A DNA stretch of 64,000 bases from Leptospirales bacterium (GCA_013297885.1 JAAFIR010000024.1:1-64000); one strand, 5' to 3'. Shown: positions 17,850 through 30,373, numbered from the stretch's first letter. Numbers and translations: made by a program. The notes: generated by a model from the letters alone, not told the origin.

Positions 17850-18476
17850 ATGAACTCAAATAAATCTGATTATGTATTACATCCTTGGCATGGAATTTCT
17901 CCTGGTGATAAAGTTCCTGACTCTGTTGACGCTTTTATTGAAATGCTTCCAACTGACACTGTTAAATATGAAGTGGATAAAGATTCTGGTTATATAAGAC
18001 TTGATAGACCTCAAAAATATTCTAACCATTGTCCAGCACTTTATGGTTTTATCCCTCAAACATTTTGTGGTGAAAAAATTGCAAAATTTTGTATGGATAA
18101 AACTGGAAAAAAAGATATTGAAGGGGATGGAGATCCACTTGATATTTGTGTATTAACTTCAAGTGCTATCACTCATGGAAATATTTTGATGAGAGTAATT
18201 CCAATTGGTGGAATGAGAATGATTGACAAAGGTGAAGCAGATGATAAAATTATAGCGATTCTTAAAGGTGATTCAATTTTTGGACATATGCAAGATATTC
18301 ATCATTGTCCTGCAGATTTAATTAACAAGCTAAAACATTATTTTTTAACTTACAAAGCAATGCCTGATGAGAGCGAACCTCCAACAGTCGAAATTACAGG
18401 AGTTTATGGTGCGCAAGAAGCTAAACAAATTATTCTCACTTCCCTTCAAGATTATAAAGATAAATTTAATTCTTAA
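17850..18476 (+). CDS. ppa: inorganic pyrophosphatase
   Basis: A 208-residue family I pyrophosphatase that hydrolyses PPi to phosphate and drives biosynthetic reactions. The signature metal-binding segment GDGDPLDICVL is near 91-101. Also visible are LPTDTVKYEVDKDSGYIRLD (about 34-53), GGMRMIDKGEADDKIIA (about 123-139) and the lysine-rich region before HYFLTYK. AGTATGAACTC marks the start. It is slightly longer at the N terminus than the E. coli enzyme. The efflux gene downstream begins inside its 3' end. Confidence 0.95.
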   Translation: MNSNKSDYVLHPWHGISPGDKVPDSVDAFIEMLPTDTVKYEVDKDSGYIRLDRPQKYSNHCPALYGFIPQTFCGEKIAKFCMDKTGKKDIEGDGDPLDICVLTSSAITHGNILMRVIPIGGMRMIDKGEADDKIIAILKGDSIFGHMQDIHHCPADLINKLKHYFLTYKAMPDESEPPTVEITGVYGAQEAKQIILTSLQDYKDKFNS

Positions 18477-19869
18477 TTTTTTTGGGTTACTAATACTTTT
18501 ATTCTCAGTCAATTTATTTGCTGAGGATAAAACTAAATCAACAAAAATTGATGATGAACTTCCTACTGATTTTTATTCCAATAAAGGATTAGAGGAAGTT
18601 GAAAAAAAAATGTCAAACTGGACATTAGAGCAAATTGAAAAATATGCAGTAAACAACAACCCGCTTTATAATGCAGAAAAACAAAACATTAATCTTGCAA
18701 TAGGTGATTTGATGACAGCGAAATTAAATCGAAATCCTGTTCTTGGTTACCAACAACAATTTATTCCTTTAAGAGTAAGTGATTCAATTACAGCTTCTGG
18801 TCCATTTGCAGGAACAACTGGTGCAGGCTTTCAAGTTTTTAGACAATCACTTCCCGGTGGTGCAGGAGGACAACCAGAATTAGCCCCTTCTTTATCTTGG
18901 GAGTATGATTTTGGAGTAATTAGAAATCAAAAAACTAAAGTGGCTCAACAAGGAATCAAATTTGAAAAAGCAAAATTTTCAGATTTTGATAGAGTATTTA
19001 GATTAAGACTGCGTCAATACTATTGGCTTCATAAATATTTAACTGAATATGTAAATTTTCAAAAAGAGTTTTATGAAAATTATAATGAACTTTTGGACTT
19101 AACAAAATTTCGTGCTGAGAAAGGTGATATATCATTATTAGAATATGATCGTTTAACATTAGAAAGAATTCGTATCGAAAAAGAATACAAAGAAGCTGAA
19201 ATCATGAGAGCACAAGCTGCAAAAGATTTACGATTTTTTATTGGAATTGCACCTTCCAATCAGGCATTACTTTTTAATGGTAAATTAGAATTTTATTCTT
19301 TAAAAGAACTTGGACTAGATTTAAAAAATTACAATATTGAAAATAGAGCAGATTTACAAGCCTTAAAATCAAAAGCTATTCAAAACAAATTAACTATTGA
19401 GTTAAAAGAAAAAGAGGTTAAGGTTCCGTATGTTAATTTTGGTGGTGAAGTTCGTTTAAAAGGAAATGAACAATACGCTGGTATTTTTGCAAGTATTCCA
19501 TTAAAAATAGAAGACCGAAATCAAGGTGAAATTTACAAAGCACAAGAAACTTTTAAAAAAAGCCAATTAGAAGTAGAATCCAAAACAAAACAAATTTATT
19601 CTGAAATTCGTGCTGCATTAAGAGAAATTTTATCTAGAGAAGAACTTTTAAAAGAATATAAAAGCATCAAGTTAATTGATAAAAATAAAACAGTACAAGA
19701 AAAATATCGTTTAGCTTATATTCGTGGAGCATCCAATTTAGTAACTTTTCTTGAAGCAGAAAAAAATTATCTTTCAGTACTTAGAGGTTATTATGAACAA
19801 TTGTATTTGTATTATAACGCTATAGAAGGATTTAGAGCAGCCATTGGGAAATTAGGAGAGAACGAATAA
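18406..19869 (+). CDS. TolC-family outer-membrane efflux channel
   Basis: The open frame reaches back to 18367, but I choose ATG 18406. It is preceded by AGGAG at 3-nt spacing and gives a good signal peptide (MVRKKLNKLFSLPFKIIK, then a hydrophobic core ending LFAEDK). The start therefore lies 71 bp inside ppa in another frame, with translational coupling. The mature part has the long heptad-rich helices of outer-membrane efflux proteins (WTLEQIEKYAVNNNPLYNAE; ISLLEYDRLTLERIRIEKEY; YIRGASNLVTFLEAEKNYL). It forms the exit channel for the RND pump encoded next. Confidence 0.85.
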   Translation: MVRKKLNKLFSLPFKIIKINLILNFFGLLILLFSVNLFAEDKTKSTKIDDELPTDFYSNKGLEEVEKKMSNWTLEQIEKYAVNNNPLYNAEKQNINLAIGDLMTAKLNRNPVLGYQQQFIPLRVSDSITASGPFAGTTGAGFQVFRQSLPGGAGGQPELAPSLSWEYDFGVIRNQKTKVAQQGIKFEKAKFSDFDRVFRLRLRQYYWLHKYLTEYVNFQKEFYENYNELLDLTKFRAEKGDISLLEYDRLTLERIRIEKEYKEAEIMRAQAAKDLRFFIGIAPSNQALLFNGKLEFYSLKELGLDLKNYNIENRADLQALKSKAIQNKLTIELKEKEVKVPYVNFGGEVRLKGNEQYAGIFASIPLKIEDRNQGEIYKAQETFKKSQLEVESKTKQIYSEIRAALREILSREELLKEYKSIKLIDKNKTVQEKYRLAYIRGASNLVTFLEAEKNYLSVLRGYYEQLYLYYNAIEGFRAAIGKLGENE

Positions 19870-21077
19870 TGGGAAAATTAATAGAAACATTTAAAAACTT
19901 AAATAAATATTGGAAGCTTGCAATCCTTTTGTCAATTTTTGGAATTGGTTTTGTGATTTTTAAACTAAGTAGCAAAAAAATTCCTGATCAAGTTAAAGAG
20001 TCAAAAGAAGCAACAAATGATACTACAACTCAAAAAATTAAAATCCCAGATGATATTTTAAAAACACACCCACTTTCTTATGTTAAAGTTAGAGAAAGAG
20101 GATTTTACGAAGAAATTGTTTTACCTGGAAAAGTTTCTTATGATTTAGAAAATTTAGCTAATGTTGGTTCTCGTGTAACAGGCAGAATAACTGAAGTTCA
20201 CGTTAAAGAAGGTGATCAAGTTAGACGTGGAAGTCCACTAGCAGTAATTTCATCTGTTGATTTAGGAAATGCTCAAGCTAATTATTTAAAAGCAAAAACA
20301 AAACTAGAAGCTTTAAAACTTCAAGCAGATAGAGCGAATGAACTTTTTGAAAAAAAAATTATTTCAGCAAGAGAATTTGAAGTAGCAAATATGGATTATA
20401 AAACTGTAAAAACTGAACTAGAAACAAGTTATAATGCATTAGAAATTTATGGTTTAAATAAAGCTGAAATTTCTTCACTTGATTCTGGAAAACAAAAACA
20501 ACAAAATTTAATTTTAAGAAGCCCAATTGATGGAACAATTACTGACAGAAAAGCTGTAAACGGTCAGGCAGTTGTTCTAGAAGAAAATTTATTTGTGGTA
20601 GCAAATCTCCGCAAGCTTTGGATTATTTTAGATGTTTATGAAAAAGATTTGTATTCAGTAAAAATGGGAGCTGAAGCACAAGTATATACTTTAGGTGAAA
20701 AACCAGAATCAGTTAAAGCTGTTGTTGCTCATGTCTCTGAAGTAATCGACCAAGTAAAACATACTGCTGAAATTCGTCTTGAAGTGAACAATGCAGGATT
20801 TAAGTTAAAACCCGGTCAAACTGTCAGTGCAAAAGTTCAAGGTCTAATTTCTGAAAGTAAATCTAGAAAAATAATGGTAGTACCTTCTGTTGCAGTTCAT
20901 AAAATCGAAGGTAAGTCAGTTGTTTTTATTGCAAACCAAGATGGAAGTTTTGAAGCCAAAGAAGTTGCAACTGGAGAAGCAATAGATGATGATATTGAAA
21001 TCAAATCAGGGGTTTCAATTGACGCAAATATTGTAAGTGAAGGATCATTTGTTTTGAAAAGTGAATATTTAAAATGA
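19869..21077 (+). CDS. RND efflux periplasmic adaptor, CzcB/CusB type
   Basis: A 402-residue membrane-fusion protein with an N-terminal anchor ([17 protein letters not shown]). Its lipoyl-like hairpin halves are [20 protein letters not shown] (about 108) and [20 protein letters not shown], flanking a coiled coil ([20 protein letters not shown]). It bridges the inner-membrane pump and the TolC channel. No His- or Met-rich metal-binding segment is visible. Start and stop overlap both neighbours by 1-4 nt. Confidence 0.92.
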   Translation: MGKLIETFKNLNKYWKLAILLSIFGIGFVIFKLSSKKIPDQVKESKEATNDTTTQKIKIPDDILKTHPLSYVKVRERGFYEEIVLPGKVSYDLENLANVGSRVTGRITEVHVKEGDQVRRGSPLAVISSVDLGNAQANYLKAKTKLEALKLQADRANELFEKKIISAREFEVANMDYKTVKTELETSYNALEIYGLNKAEISSLDSGKQKQQNLILRSPIDGTITDRKAVNGQAVVLEENLFVVANLRKLWIILDVYEKDLYSVKMGAEAQVYTLGEKPESVKAVVAHVSEVIDQVKHTAEIRLEVNNAGFKLKPGQTVSAKVQGLISESKSRKIMVVPSVAVHKIEGKSVVFIANQDGSFEAKEVATGEAIDDDIEIKSGVSIDANIVSEGSFVLKSEYLK

Positions 21078-24000
21078 TAGAGTCATTAATTGAACTTTCC
21101 ATTAAACGCCGATTTGCTGTTCTAATTTTAACAGGTTTAGTTACTTTAATCGGTGCTTACAATGCCATGTATCTTTCAGTAGATGCTGTTCCTGATGTTA
21201 CAAATGTTCAAGTTTCAGTGGTAACTCCTTCACCTGGTCTCTCCCCTATTGAAGTAGAACAATTCATCACTTATCCTGTTGAAATTGCAATGACAGGTCT
21301 TCCAAATGTTGAAGAAATTCGTTCGATTTCTAGAACTGGTGTGAGTAGTGTAACAATTGTTTTTAAAGATCATGTGAATATTTGGTTTGCCCGTCAACTT
21401 GTGAATGAAAGATTAAAAGATGTTGAAAATGAAATTCCACCTGGGTATGGCACTCCAGGACTTTCTCCAGTAGCTACCGGTCTTGGAGATATTTATGAAT
21501 TTGTTTTAACTTCAGATAAACATTCTCCAATGGAACTCAGAACTTATATGGACTGGGAACTTTCTAGAAAAATTAAAGCACTCCCTGGTGTTATTGATGT
21601 AAACACAATTGGTGGCGAAGCAAAACAATACCAAATTATTATTGAACCTAGAAGACTTGCGGTCCATAATATTACTCTTTCAGAAGTATTAGACAAACTT
21701 GAAGAGAACAATAGAAATGTTGGTGGTGGTTACATTATGAAAGGCAACGAACAAGTTGTGATTCGTGGTGAAGGACAATTCAAATCTTTAGATGAACTTT
21801 CTAGAACAGCTATCAAAACAGAAAAAGATGGAACTCCACTTTTACTAGGAAATATTGCAGAAGTAAAAATTGGTCCGAGTATTCGATTTGGTTTAATTAC
21901 TAAAAGTGGTAAAGGTGAAGTAGTTGGTGGAACTGTGATGATGCTCATTGGACAAAATTCAAGAGAAGTAGTTACTGTTATAAAAGAGAGAGTTGAGGAA
22001 TTAAAAAAAGAACTCCCTGAAGGAATGAAAATAGAACCGTTTTATGATCGATCCGAATTTATCAATCGTGCATTAAAAACTGTTTTTATCAATTTAGCTG
22101 AAGGTGCAACATTAGTTTTTATTGCACTAATTGTTTCACTTGGAACTGTAAAAGGTGGGGCTTTGGTCGCATCTGCTATTCCAATTTCCATGTTAGCAGC
22201 AGTGATTTTTATGCGGGCATTAGGTGTAATTGGAAACTTGATGAGTCTTGGTGCATTAGATTTTGGTCTCCTTGTAGATGGTCCTATTGTCATGTTGGAA
22301 TCTGTGATGGCTGGATTCATAATAAAAAGATCTTATTTTCCAGATGACCTCACTGAAGAAGAAAGATCAAGACGCTCTATTGAAGTTATAAAAAATTCTT
22401 GCATAAGAGTAGCAAGAGCTGCTGCATTTTCTGTTGCAATCATCATGTTAGTGTATCTACCTTTAATGGTGCTCGAAGGTGTGGAAGGTAGAATGTTCAG
22501 ACCGATGGCAATTACAGTTGCATTAGCACTAGGTATGGCATTATTATTTTCACTTACAACTTTTCCAGCAGCAGTTTCTTATTTATTTGAAAAACCAGAT
22601 TTTCATCATTCACATTATTGGGATGTAATTGAAGAAAAATTTAAAATCTTTTTGGATTGGGGACTTGCTAGAAAAAAAATGGTTGTTATTTTATCTACAT
22701 TACTTTTCTTTTTATCATTAATACTTGGAGTTAATTTGGGAGCTGAATTTATTCCAAGGATTGATGAAGGAGAATTAAACATTGATGTAAAAAGACTTCC
22801 TTCAACTTCGATAAATCATTCAAGAGATCTGAACATGGAAATCGAAAAAGTGTTAATGACTTTTCCAGAAGTAACATCTGCAGTTTCCAAAACAGGTCGT
22901 GGTGAATCAGCTGCTGAACCAGTTGGTACAGATGAAGGTGAGCTGATGGTTAAGCTCAAAGATAAAAAAGAATGGACTACTGCAAAAGATAGAGAAGAGC
23001 TAATGAGCATTATGAAAGATAAAATTAATGCACAAGTTCCATCCAGTTATATTTCTATGTCTCAGCCAATCGAAAATAGGGTTAACGCGTTGTTAGCTGG
23101 TTCTAAAGCAGACGTGGTAATAAAAGTTTATGGAGATGATTTAGTTACTCTAAAAAAAATTGGAGAAGACATTGCAAAAATTTTAGAAAAAATTCCTGGC
23201 ACGGGTGACTTACGTGTTCAAAGAGTTCTTGGTTTACCACTTTTAGAAATAAAAGCTAATAGAGAAAAAATGGCACGTTATGGTGTTACTGCTAATGAAA
23301 TGTTAGATGTTGTAGAAACTCTGCGTGTAGGAAGAAGTGCTGGAAAAGTTTTTGAAGGTTTAAAAAGGTTTGATCTGGTTGTTAGAATGGATATTGATTT
23401 TAAAGACATTGAAGTAATAGAAAATATTCCTGTGATGACTTCTTTTGGAACAACAGTCCCACTTGGTTTAGTCTCAGATATAAAATTAACAGAAGGTCCA
23501 GCTTCAATCACTCGTGAAGCTTTAAAAAGAAGATTATTTGTAGAAGTAAATATTCGTGGTAGAGATTTAGTTTCTTATATTGAAGAAGCAAAAGCAAAAA
23601 CAGAAGAAGTCATTTCCAAACGTCCCGAAGGTTATGAAGTAAAATGGGGTGGACAATTTGATAATTTTACCAGAGCAAAAAATAGATTAGCACTTGTTGT
23701 TCCAATTGCAATGGTAATTATTTTTGGAATGTTAATTGCAGCATTTGGTTCTGCTAAATATGCAATTGGAGTTTTCTTAGTTGTGCCACTTGCAATTTCA
23801 GGTGGGATTTTAAGTCTATTACTTAGAGGACTTCCGTTTAGTATTCCTGCTGGTGTTGGTTTTATTGCGGTTAGCGGTATAGCAGTGTTAAACGGAGTTG
23901 TTTATGCTTCAGTTCTAAGAGAAGTATTGGCTGAAGGAGTAAAACTTTCAGAAGCTGTTATCAAAGCTTCAGTATTATCATTAAGACCAATTATGACAAC

Positions 24001-24217
24001 AGAATCAATTGCAGCAATTGGTTTTATTCCAATGGCAATTTCTTCAATGGCAGGAGCTGAAGTTCAAAGACCACTTGCAACAGTTGTAATTGGTGGAGTT
24101 TTGGTTGCGACACTACTTTCAAGGTTACTACTTCCAATTTCTATGGAATTTTTATTAAAAGATTCTGATGAAGATTTAACAAAAGAAAATCCTAAAAGAA
24201 GAAAGTCAGATTTATAA
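21074..24217 (+). CDS. heavy-metal efflux RND pump, CzcA type
   Basis: A 1047-residue proton-driven trimeric pump with 12 membrane helices and two large periplasmic loops. Family signs are [20 protein letters not shown] near 30-50, [13 protein letters not shown], and [15 protein letters not shown]. The TM4 segment [16 protein letters not shown] carries the Asp-x6-Asp-x6-Glu triad of CzcA-type pumps for divalent cations (Co, Zn, Cd, Ni), not the CusA form. Exact metals are inferred. It is in an operon with the channel, the adaptor and the MlaE permease. Confidence 0.93.
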   Translation: MIESLIELSIKRRFAVLILTGLVTLIGAYNAMYLSVDAVPDVTNVQVSVVTPSPGLSPIEVEQFITYPVEIAMTGLPNVEEIRSISRTGVSSVTIVFKDHVNIWFARQLVNERLKDVENEIPPGYGTPGLSPVATGLGDIYEFVLTSDKHSPMELRTYMDWELSRKIKALPGVIDVNTIGGEAKQYQIIIEPRRLAVHNITLSEVLDKLEENNRNVGGGYIMKGNEQVVIRGEGQFKSLDELSRTAIKTEKDGTPLLLGNIAEVKIGPSIRFGLITKSGKGEVVGGTVMMLIGQNSREVVTVIKERVEELKKELPEGMKIEPFYDRSEFINRALKTVFINLAEGATLVFIALIVSLGTVKGGALVASAIPISMLAAVIFMRALGVIGNLMSLGALDFGLLVDGPIVMLESVMAGFIIKRSYFPDDLTEEERSRRSIEVIKNSCIRVARAAAFSVAIIMLVYLPLMVLEGVEGRMFRPMAITVALALGMALLFSLTTFPAAVSYLFEKPDFHHSHYWDVIEEKFKIFLDWGLARKKMVVILSTLLFFLSLILGVNLGAEFIPRIDEGELNIDVKRLPSTSINHSRDLNMEIEKVLMTFPEVTSAVSKTGRGESAAEPVGTDEGELMVKLKDKKEWTTAKDREELMSIMKDKINAQVPSSYISMSQPIENRVNALLAGSKADVVIKVYGDDLVTLKKIGEDIAKILEKIPGTGDLRVQRVLGLPLLEIKANREKMARYGVTANEMLDVVETLRVGRSAGKVFEGLKRFDLVVRMDIDFKDIEVIENIPVMTSFGTTVPLGLVSDIKLTEGPASITREALKRRLFVEVNIRGRDLVSYIEEAKAKTEEVISKRPEGYEVKWGGQFDNFTRAKNRLALVVPIAMVIIFGMLIAAFGSAKYAIGVFLVVPLAISGGILSLLLRGLPFSIPAGVGFIAVSGIAVLNGVVYASVLREVLAEGVKLSEAVIKASVLSLRPIMTTESIAAIGFIPMAISSMAGAEVQRPLATVVIGGVLVATLLSRLLLPISMEFLLKDSDEDLTKENPKRRKSDL

Positions 24218-24218
24218 A

Positions 24219-25346
24219 ATGACAAAAAATAAAGCTGACTTAAAATTTAAAGTTGATAATGAAGAACTTTGTATTCATCTAATAGGTGAATACAATATTC
24301 ATACAGTTCCAAATATTTGGAAAGAAGTAAATTTGATTTTAAAAGATCAAATTTATAGAAAAATTTCTCTAGAGTGTAAAGAGTTAACACATTCAGAAGT
24401 CGCAGGAATTTCTCTTTTATTTCATATTAAAGAATTTGCTAAAGAAAATAAAAAAGAATTTAAAACTGTAAATTTACAGTCAAGATTTTTGGAACTTTTG
24501 GAAATGTTTTCTTATGAAAAAAAACAGTCTTCACTGGTTCCATTTCAAGATACTTGGTACACACCTGAAAGAGTTGGAACTAGAACAATTGAAATAGTTG
24601 AAAACTTAAAAGAAATTGTAGAATTTTTAGGTGCAACTATTTATATGCTGTATTTTGCTTTTAAAAATCCTTCTAAAATCAAATGGAAAGAAGTTCTTGC
24701 AATAGCCGAAAAAGCTGGAGTGAATGCAATTCCAATTATTTTATTAATAGGTTTTTTATTTGGACTAATCATGTCTTTTCAATCTGCTATTCCAATGCAA
24801 AAATTTGGGGCTGAAATTTATGTAGCAAATCTAGTTGCCCTTTCTCTTTTTAGGGAACTTGGACCATTAATGACATCTGTTATTCTTGCTGGACGAACAG
24901 CTTCCTCTTTTTCTGCTGAGATTGGCACTATGAAAGTTTCAGAAGAAGTTGATGCAATTATCACAATGGGATTAAGTCCACTTCAATTTTTAGTTATACC
25001 AAGAATTATCGCAGCAATAATTGTAACACCAATCCTCACTATTTTTTTTAATTTAGCAGGACTTCTTGGTTCGCTACTTGTTATCTTATCATTCAAATAT
25101 CCTTTTATCACTTATTATAATCAAGTTGTGACTTCAGTAAAAAATCTGGATATGCTCGGTGGTTTATTTAAAGCAACAGTCTTTGGAATTGTGATTGCTG
25201 GTATCGGTTGTTTTCATGGGCTTAACACAAAAACAGGTGCCTCAGCAGTTGGTGAATCTACAACAAGATCAGTTGTAAACGGAATCATTTCAATTGCACT
25301 TATGGATGGAATGTTTGCGGTGTTATTTTTTTATTTGGGGTTATAG
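24219..25346 (+). CDS. MlaE-family permease with N-terminal STAS domain
   Basis: A 375-residue protein. Residues 1-95 are a STAS domain (IHLIGEYNIHTVPNIWKEV; CKELTHSEVAGISLLFHI). The MlaE core spans about 150-375 (FQSAIPMQKFGAEIYVANLV, FRELGPLMTSVILAGRTASS, IGTMKVSEEVDAIITMGLSP). MlaE permeases work with an MlaF ATPase and MCE proteins to move phospholipids across the envelope. It starts 1 nt after the CzcA stop, so it is co-expressed with metal efflux. No MlaF is in the window. Confidence 0.9.
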   Translation: MTKNKADLKFKVDNEELCIHLIGEYNIHTVPNIWKEVNLILKDQIYRKISLECKELTHSEVAGISLLFHIKEFAKENKKEFKTVNLQSRFLELLEMFSYEKKQSSLVPFQDTWYTPERVGTRTIEIVENLKEIVEFLGATIYMLYFAFKNPSKIKWKEVLAIAEKAGVNAIPIILLIGFLFGLIMSFQSAIPMQKFGAEIYVANLVALSLFRELGPLMTSVILAGRTASSFSAEIGTMKVSEEVDAIITMGLSPLQFLVIPRIIAAIIVTPILTIFFNLAGLLGSLLVILSFKYPFITYYNQVVTSVKNLDMLGGLFKATVFGIVIAGIGCFHGLNTKTGASAVGESTTRSVVNGIISIALMDGMFAVLFFYLGL

Positions 25347-25397
25347 TAATTTTTTTTTGATGAGGAAAACTTAAAAGGTTCATTTCAAAAAATATTT

Positions 25398-26174
25398 TTA
25401 AGTAAAAGCATTTCCAAATTTGAGTAAAAGTACAATTAACAAACTAATTGAAAAATAAATTCCCATTGGGACTTTCATTTTAAGAAATGATTTTGTTTTA
25501 TCTCGAATTAAAAAACTAATACAAAATCCAATTATGTAGGCAAAATTTAAAAATAAAATAAATAATGGAAATCCAGTGATATAACCAAAAACAGATACAA
25601 AAAATACATCACCTAGTCCCAGACCGTTTGGAGAAAAAAAATGAAGGATGAGAAATAGCACTAGCAAAAATAAAAACACATAAAGACGCTCGAGAGTAAA
25701 AAAATTTTCCCCAAAAAAATAATGAACTAAAAATCCAAACAAAAAGATAAATGGCAAATTTTCATAATCAATTGAAAATTTTTTATAATCAGTATAAGCA
25801 GTTAGCAATAAATGTCCCACTAAAAATAAAAAACTAAAACTTAAAGCCAAATTTTTTGTGATAAAATAAAGCCCTATAAACAAAATCCCAAAACAAATTT
25901 CTGTGATAAAATAAATTTTTGGAATTTTGTAACCACAAGATTTACATTTTTCTTTTGAAAAAAAATATCCTAGAACAGGAATGAGGCTAATTGCTGTTAA
26001 ATGAGTTTTGCAAGATTCACAATTGGAACTTTCAAAAAGTATTTTTTTCCACTTCTCAACAGAAGAATATTTTTTTCTTTCAGGTGTATAAAAATAAAAA
26101 TAAATTCTATAAACTAATGTCGTGTAAAAACTTGCTATAGAAACTGCTAATATAAAAAATAGAATTAGCTCCAT
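25398..26174 (-). CDS. prepilin peptidase (type IV, A24 family)
   Basis: A 258-residue multi-pass membrane protease. Zinc-type cysteines are Cys52 and Cys55 (NCESC) and Cys77 and Cys80 (CKSC). The two catalytic aspartates are Asp129 in TAYTDYKK and Asp189 in NGLGLGDVFF (the GxGD motif). It would cleave leaders of type IV pilins or type II secretion pseudopilins and N-methylate them. No pilin genes are near. Its ribosome site is inside a hairpin (26178-26207). Confidence 0.9.
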   Translation of the reverse strand: MELILFFILAVSIASFYTTLVYRIYFYFYTPERKKYSSVEKWKKILFESSNCESCKTHLTAISLIPVLGYFFSKEKCKSCGYKIPKIYFITEICFGILFIGLYFITKNLALSFSFLFLVGHLLLTAYTDYKKFSIDYENLPFIFLFGFLVHYFFGENFFTLERLYVFLFLLVLFLILHFFSPNGLGLGDVFFVSVFGYITGFPLFILFLNFAYIIGFCISFLIRDKTKSFLKMKVPMGIYFSISLLIVLLLKFGNAFT

Positions 26175-26177
26175 TAA

Positions 26178-26250
26178 CTCACCTTTCGCACTTCGTGTTC
26201 AGGTGAGGTAATATGGTTTGCCCCTGACAGGGGGGTCTGCTTCCGCAAGC
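26178..26250 (-). promoter_or_regulatory. structured leader masking the prepilin peptidase ribosome site
   Basis: On the minus strand, AGGTGAG (26184-26178) is the ribosome site 3 nt before the ATG. It is exactly complementary to CTCACCT at 26207-26201, so a hairpin with a 16-nt loop would hide it. Two more small GC-rich hairpins precede it: CCCCTGTCAGGGG (26233-26221) and GCTTGCGGAAGC (26250-26239). Together they suggest translational control; the trigger is unknown. Confidence 0.45.
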
Positions 26251-26338
26251 TTTTAAATTTTATTTGAAAATCAAAATTTTTTTTAAATATTTTTCTATTT
26301 AAAAACTTAATAATAAATTTCTTTCTTAACATGAGCCA

Positions 26339-27433
26339 TTAAGCAAGTTCTTGAAGAGCCTTCATCCCTTTTTCCAAATTTGATTTTTCAGATGCAAAAC
26401 TAATTCTGATATAGGAATTGGTTTGGTTAAAAATAAATCCCGGTACAGTGATTAATTTTTTTTCTAACACAGCTCGTTTTACAAATTCTTCATCATTTCC
26501 TTTAATTGGAATGAAGTAATAGAATGCACCTTTGGATTTTTTGATATTGTAATAATCTTTTAATGAATGATAAACAAAATCTCTTTTTTCTTTATAATCC
26601 AAAATATAAGAACTCATATCAGTTTTTAATGCTTCTAATCCAGCATACTGAGTAGTAGAAGGTGCACAAACAATTGTATATTGTTGGAGTTTTGTCAATT
26701 CTCGAATCACTTCTTCTTCTGCAACAATTGAAGCCAATCGAAGTCCAGTCATATTATATGTTTTGGAAAAACCAGAGAGTGTAATTGCTTTATCGTAAAA
26801 TGAACCAACTGAAATAAATTCTTTATCATAATCAAATAGTTCATAAATTTCATCTGAGATCAAATAAGAATTAAATTTTTCAGCAACTCCAACTAATAAT
26901 TCCAATTGTGATTTTGAAAAAATATACCCTGTCGGGTTTGAGGGATTGGAATAAATAATCAATTTTAAATTTTTAAAGTTTAATTTTTTTACATCCTCTT
27001 CAGTAAAATCTTCAGGAAGAAAATGAAGTTTCGCACCATGAAATTTTAACATAGAAGGATACATCAAAAAATAAGGAGTGATAATTAAACATTCATCATC
27101 TCGATTTACAAGTGCAGTAAAAAGTAAAAGTAGTGCTGAACTAATTCCTGATGTGACTAAAATTCGTTCTGGAGTAGCATAATTGATTTGGTTTGCTGAT
27201 TTGTATTTTTCAGATAGAGCTTGTTTTAGTTCTGGAATTCCACCTGTTAAAGTATAAGCTGTTTTACCTAAATTAGCTGCTTCGTTTAGCGAATTAATAA
27301 TATTAGGCGGACATGGAAAATGTGGTTGCCCAATTGATAAATTAATTGGGTCTTTAATTGTTGCAGCAAGTTCAAATGCTTTTCTAATGGGTGAAGTATC
27401 AAGTCCATTCATTGAATCGGCAAAATTTTTCAT
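26339..27433 (-). CDS. class I/II PLP-dependent aminotransferase
   Basis: A 364-residue fold-type I enzyme. Visible are INLSIGQPHFPCPPNI near 32 (substrate site), TSGISSALLLLFTAL (cofactor phosphate region), LIIYSNPSNPTGYIFS near 155-170 (Asn contact with PLP), ISDEIYELFDY (Asp contact), and SGFSKTYNMTGLRLAS near 215-230 with the Schiff-base lysine. The amino-acid substrate cannot be fixed; the pattern is closest to aspartate or methionine-type aminotransferases. It starts 9 nt after gyrB and is probably co-transcribed. Confidence 0.9.
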   Translation of the reverse strand: MKNFADSMNGLDTSPIRKAFELAATIKDPINLSIGQPHFPCPPNIINSLNEAANLGKTAYTLTGGIPELKQALSEKYKSANQINYATPERILVTSGISSALLLLFTALVNRDDECLIITPYFLMYPSMLKFHGAKLHFLPEDFTEEDVKKLNFKNLKLIIYSNPSNPTGYIFSKSQLELLVGVAEKFNSYLISDEIYELFDYDKEFISVGSFYDKAITLSGFSKTYNMTGLRLASIVAEEEVIRELTKLQQYTIVCAPSTTQYAGLEALKTDMSSYILDYKEKRDFVYHSLKDYYNIKKSKGAFYYFIPIKGNDEEFVKRAVLEKKLITVPGFIFNQTNSYIRISFASEKSNLEKGMKALQELA

Positions 27434-27442
27434 AACTAATTC

Positions 27443-29416
<1,974 letters not shown>

Positions 29417-29455
29417 TTATTGATTCTATTGATATTTATTGCAAAGAAATAAAAA

Positions 29456-30043
29456 TTACAAAACTTCCACCAGCAAATCAGAATCAAACATACTGGAAGG
29501 TGGAATCACAGTTTCATTGTACGGAATTTTTAAACCATATCTTTTAAACATTAAAATTTTTACAGCAAAACTACTTAGATCAAAATCTTTTAATCGCCCA
29601 AGTTTTCCAACTTCCAAATTAAATACTGATTTATAAATTTTCCAAATCAATTCAGAACAATAAATTTTATCATCAGCCCAACCAAAATATATATCATATG
29701 GTTTGCCAAAATATTTTTCACCTTCAGAAATAAATTTTTCTTGGTTTTCCTTTGTAAAAACTTCTGAAGAATTTTTTAAACGTTTGACTTTATATTTTTT
29801 TCCAATTCCTCTACCGATAAATTTTTCAATTGGAGTTTTTATCACAGGACCAATTGCTTCAAGCACCATCAATTGATCTTTGTATTTCATCACAACTCCA
29901 ACATGTGTGTATTTTGATTTTGTTGCGAGCTTAATTGCTTTTGCTTGTTCAGAATTTGTTTCTTGAAAAATTATATCTCCAACTTGAAATTCTATTCCAA
30001 AAATATTTATGCTAAACAAAACAAATAATAAAATGACTTTCAT
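29456..30043 (-). CDS. YiiX/NlpC-P60-like cysteine hydrolase, exported
   Basis: About 195 residues. I prefer the ATG at 30043 (signal MKVILLFVLFSINIFG) over one 10 codons upstream. The permuted papain-like layout shows FQVGDIIFQE near the mature N terminus, SKYTHVGVVMKYKD with the catalytic His, a Glu after it (VLEAIGPV), and DDKIYCSELIWKIYK with the catalytic Cys. This is the YiiX/YebB-type arrangement of the NlpC/P60 superfamily, which cleaves amide or thioester bonds. Substrate unknown; periplasmic by its signal. Confidence 0.75.
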   Translation of the reverse strand: MKVILLFVLFSINIFGIEFQVGDIIFQETNSEQAKAIKLATKSKYTHVGVVMKYKDQLMVLEAIGPVIKTPIEKFIGRGIGKKYKVKRLKNSSEVFTKENQEKFISEGEKYFGKPYDIYFGWADDKIYCSELIWKIYKSVFNLEVGKLGRLKDFDLSSFAVKILMFKRYGLKIPYNETVIPPSSMFDSDLLVEVL

Positions 30044-30154
30044 AAAAATTAAGTATTTATCAGAATAATTCAAAATACAAGCTTTTATTTTTTTTGTTAT
30101 TTTTGAATTGATTAATTATTTTTTTATTAAATTCTGGGTGTGTAGGTTAATACC

Positions 30155-30373
30155 ATGAAAAGTCAAGCTTTATTAAACCAAGAAATGAATTCAAAAAAAG
30201 TTGAAATAATTTCTTTTATTACACATCTGGATAAAAAAAAAATTGAAGCTGGACTTTTAGATATAGAGGAAGGTAAAATTGTTACTAATGAAACAGTTAT
30301 GAAAAAAGCACAAGAAAAATTAGACAATCGCTCAGATTTGAATTTGATCATTTTTGAATTGGAAAAATTCTAG
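30155..30373 (+). CDS. orphan antitoxin-like small protein
   Basis: A 72-residue acidic/basic helical protein. The segment KKKIEAGLLDIEEGKIVTNE followed by a lysine-rich helix resembles the C-terminal part of many small ribbon-helix-helix or RelB-like antitoxins (the ...GLxDIExGrvvshEEV... pattern). No toxin-like frame follows: the next 98 bp lead into element D. It is either a solitary regulator or the remains of a toxin-antitoxin pair. Function is inference from pattern only. Confidence 0.45.
   Translation: MKSQALLNQEMNSKKVEIISFITHLDKKKIEAGLLDIEEGKIVTNETVMKKAQEKLDNRSDLNLIIFELEKF

Noticed and set aside
24219-25346. Sulphate transporter because of the STAS domain
   Set aside because: The membrane part carries MlaE motifs (FRELGPLMTSVILAGR, EEVDAIITMG), not SLC26/SulP ones.
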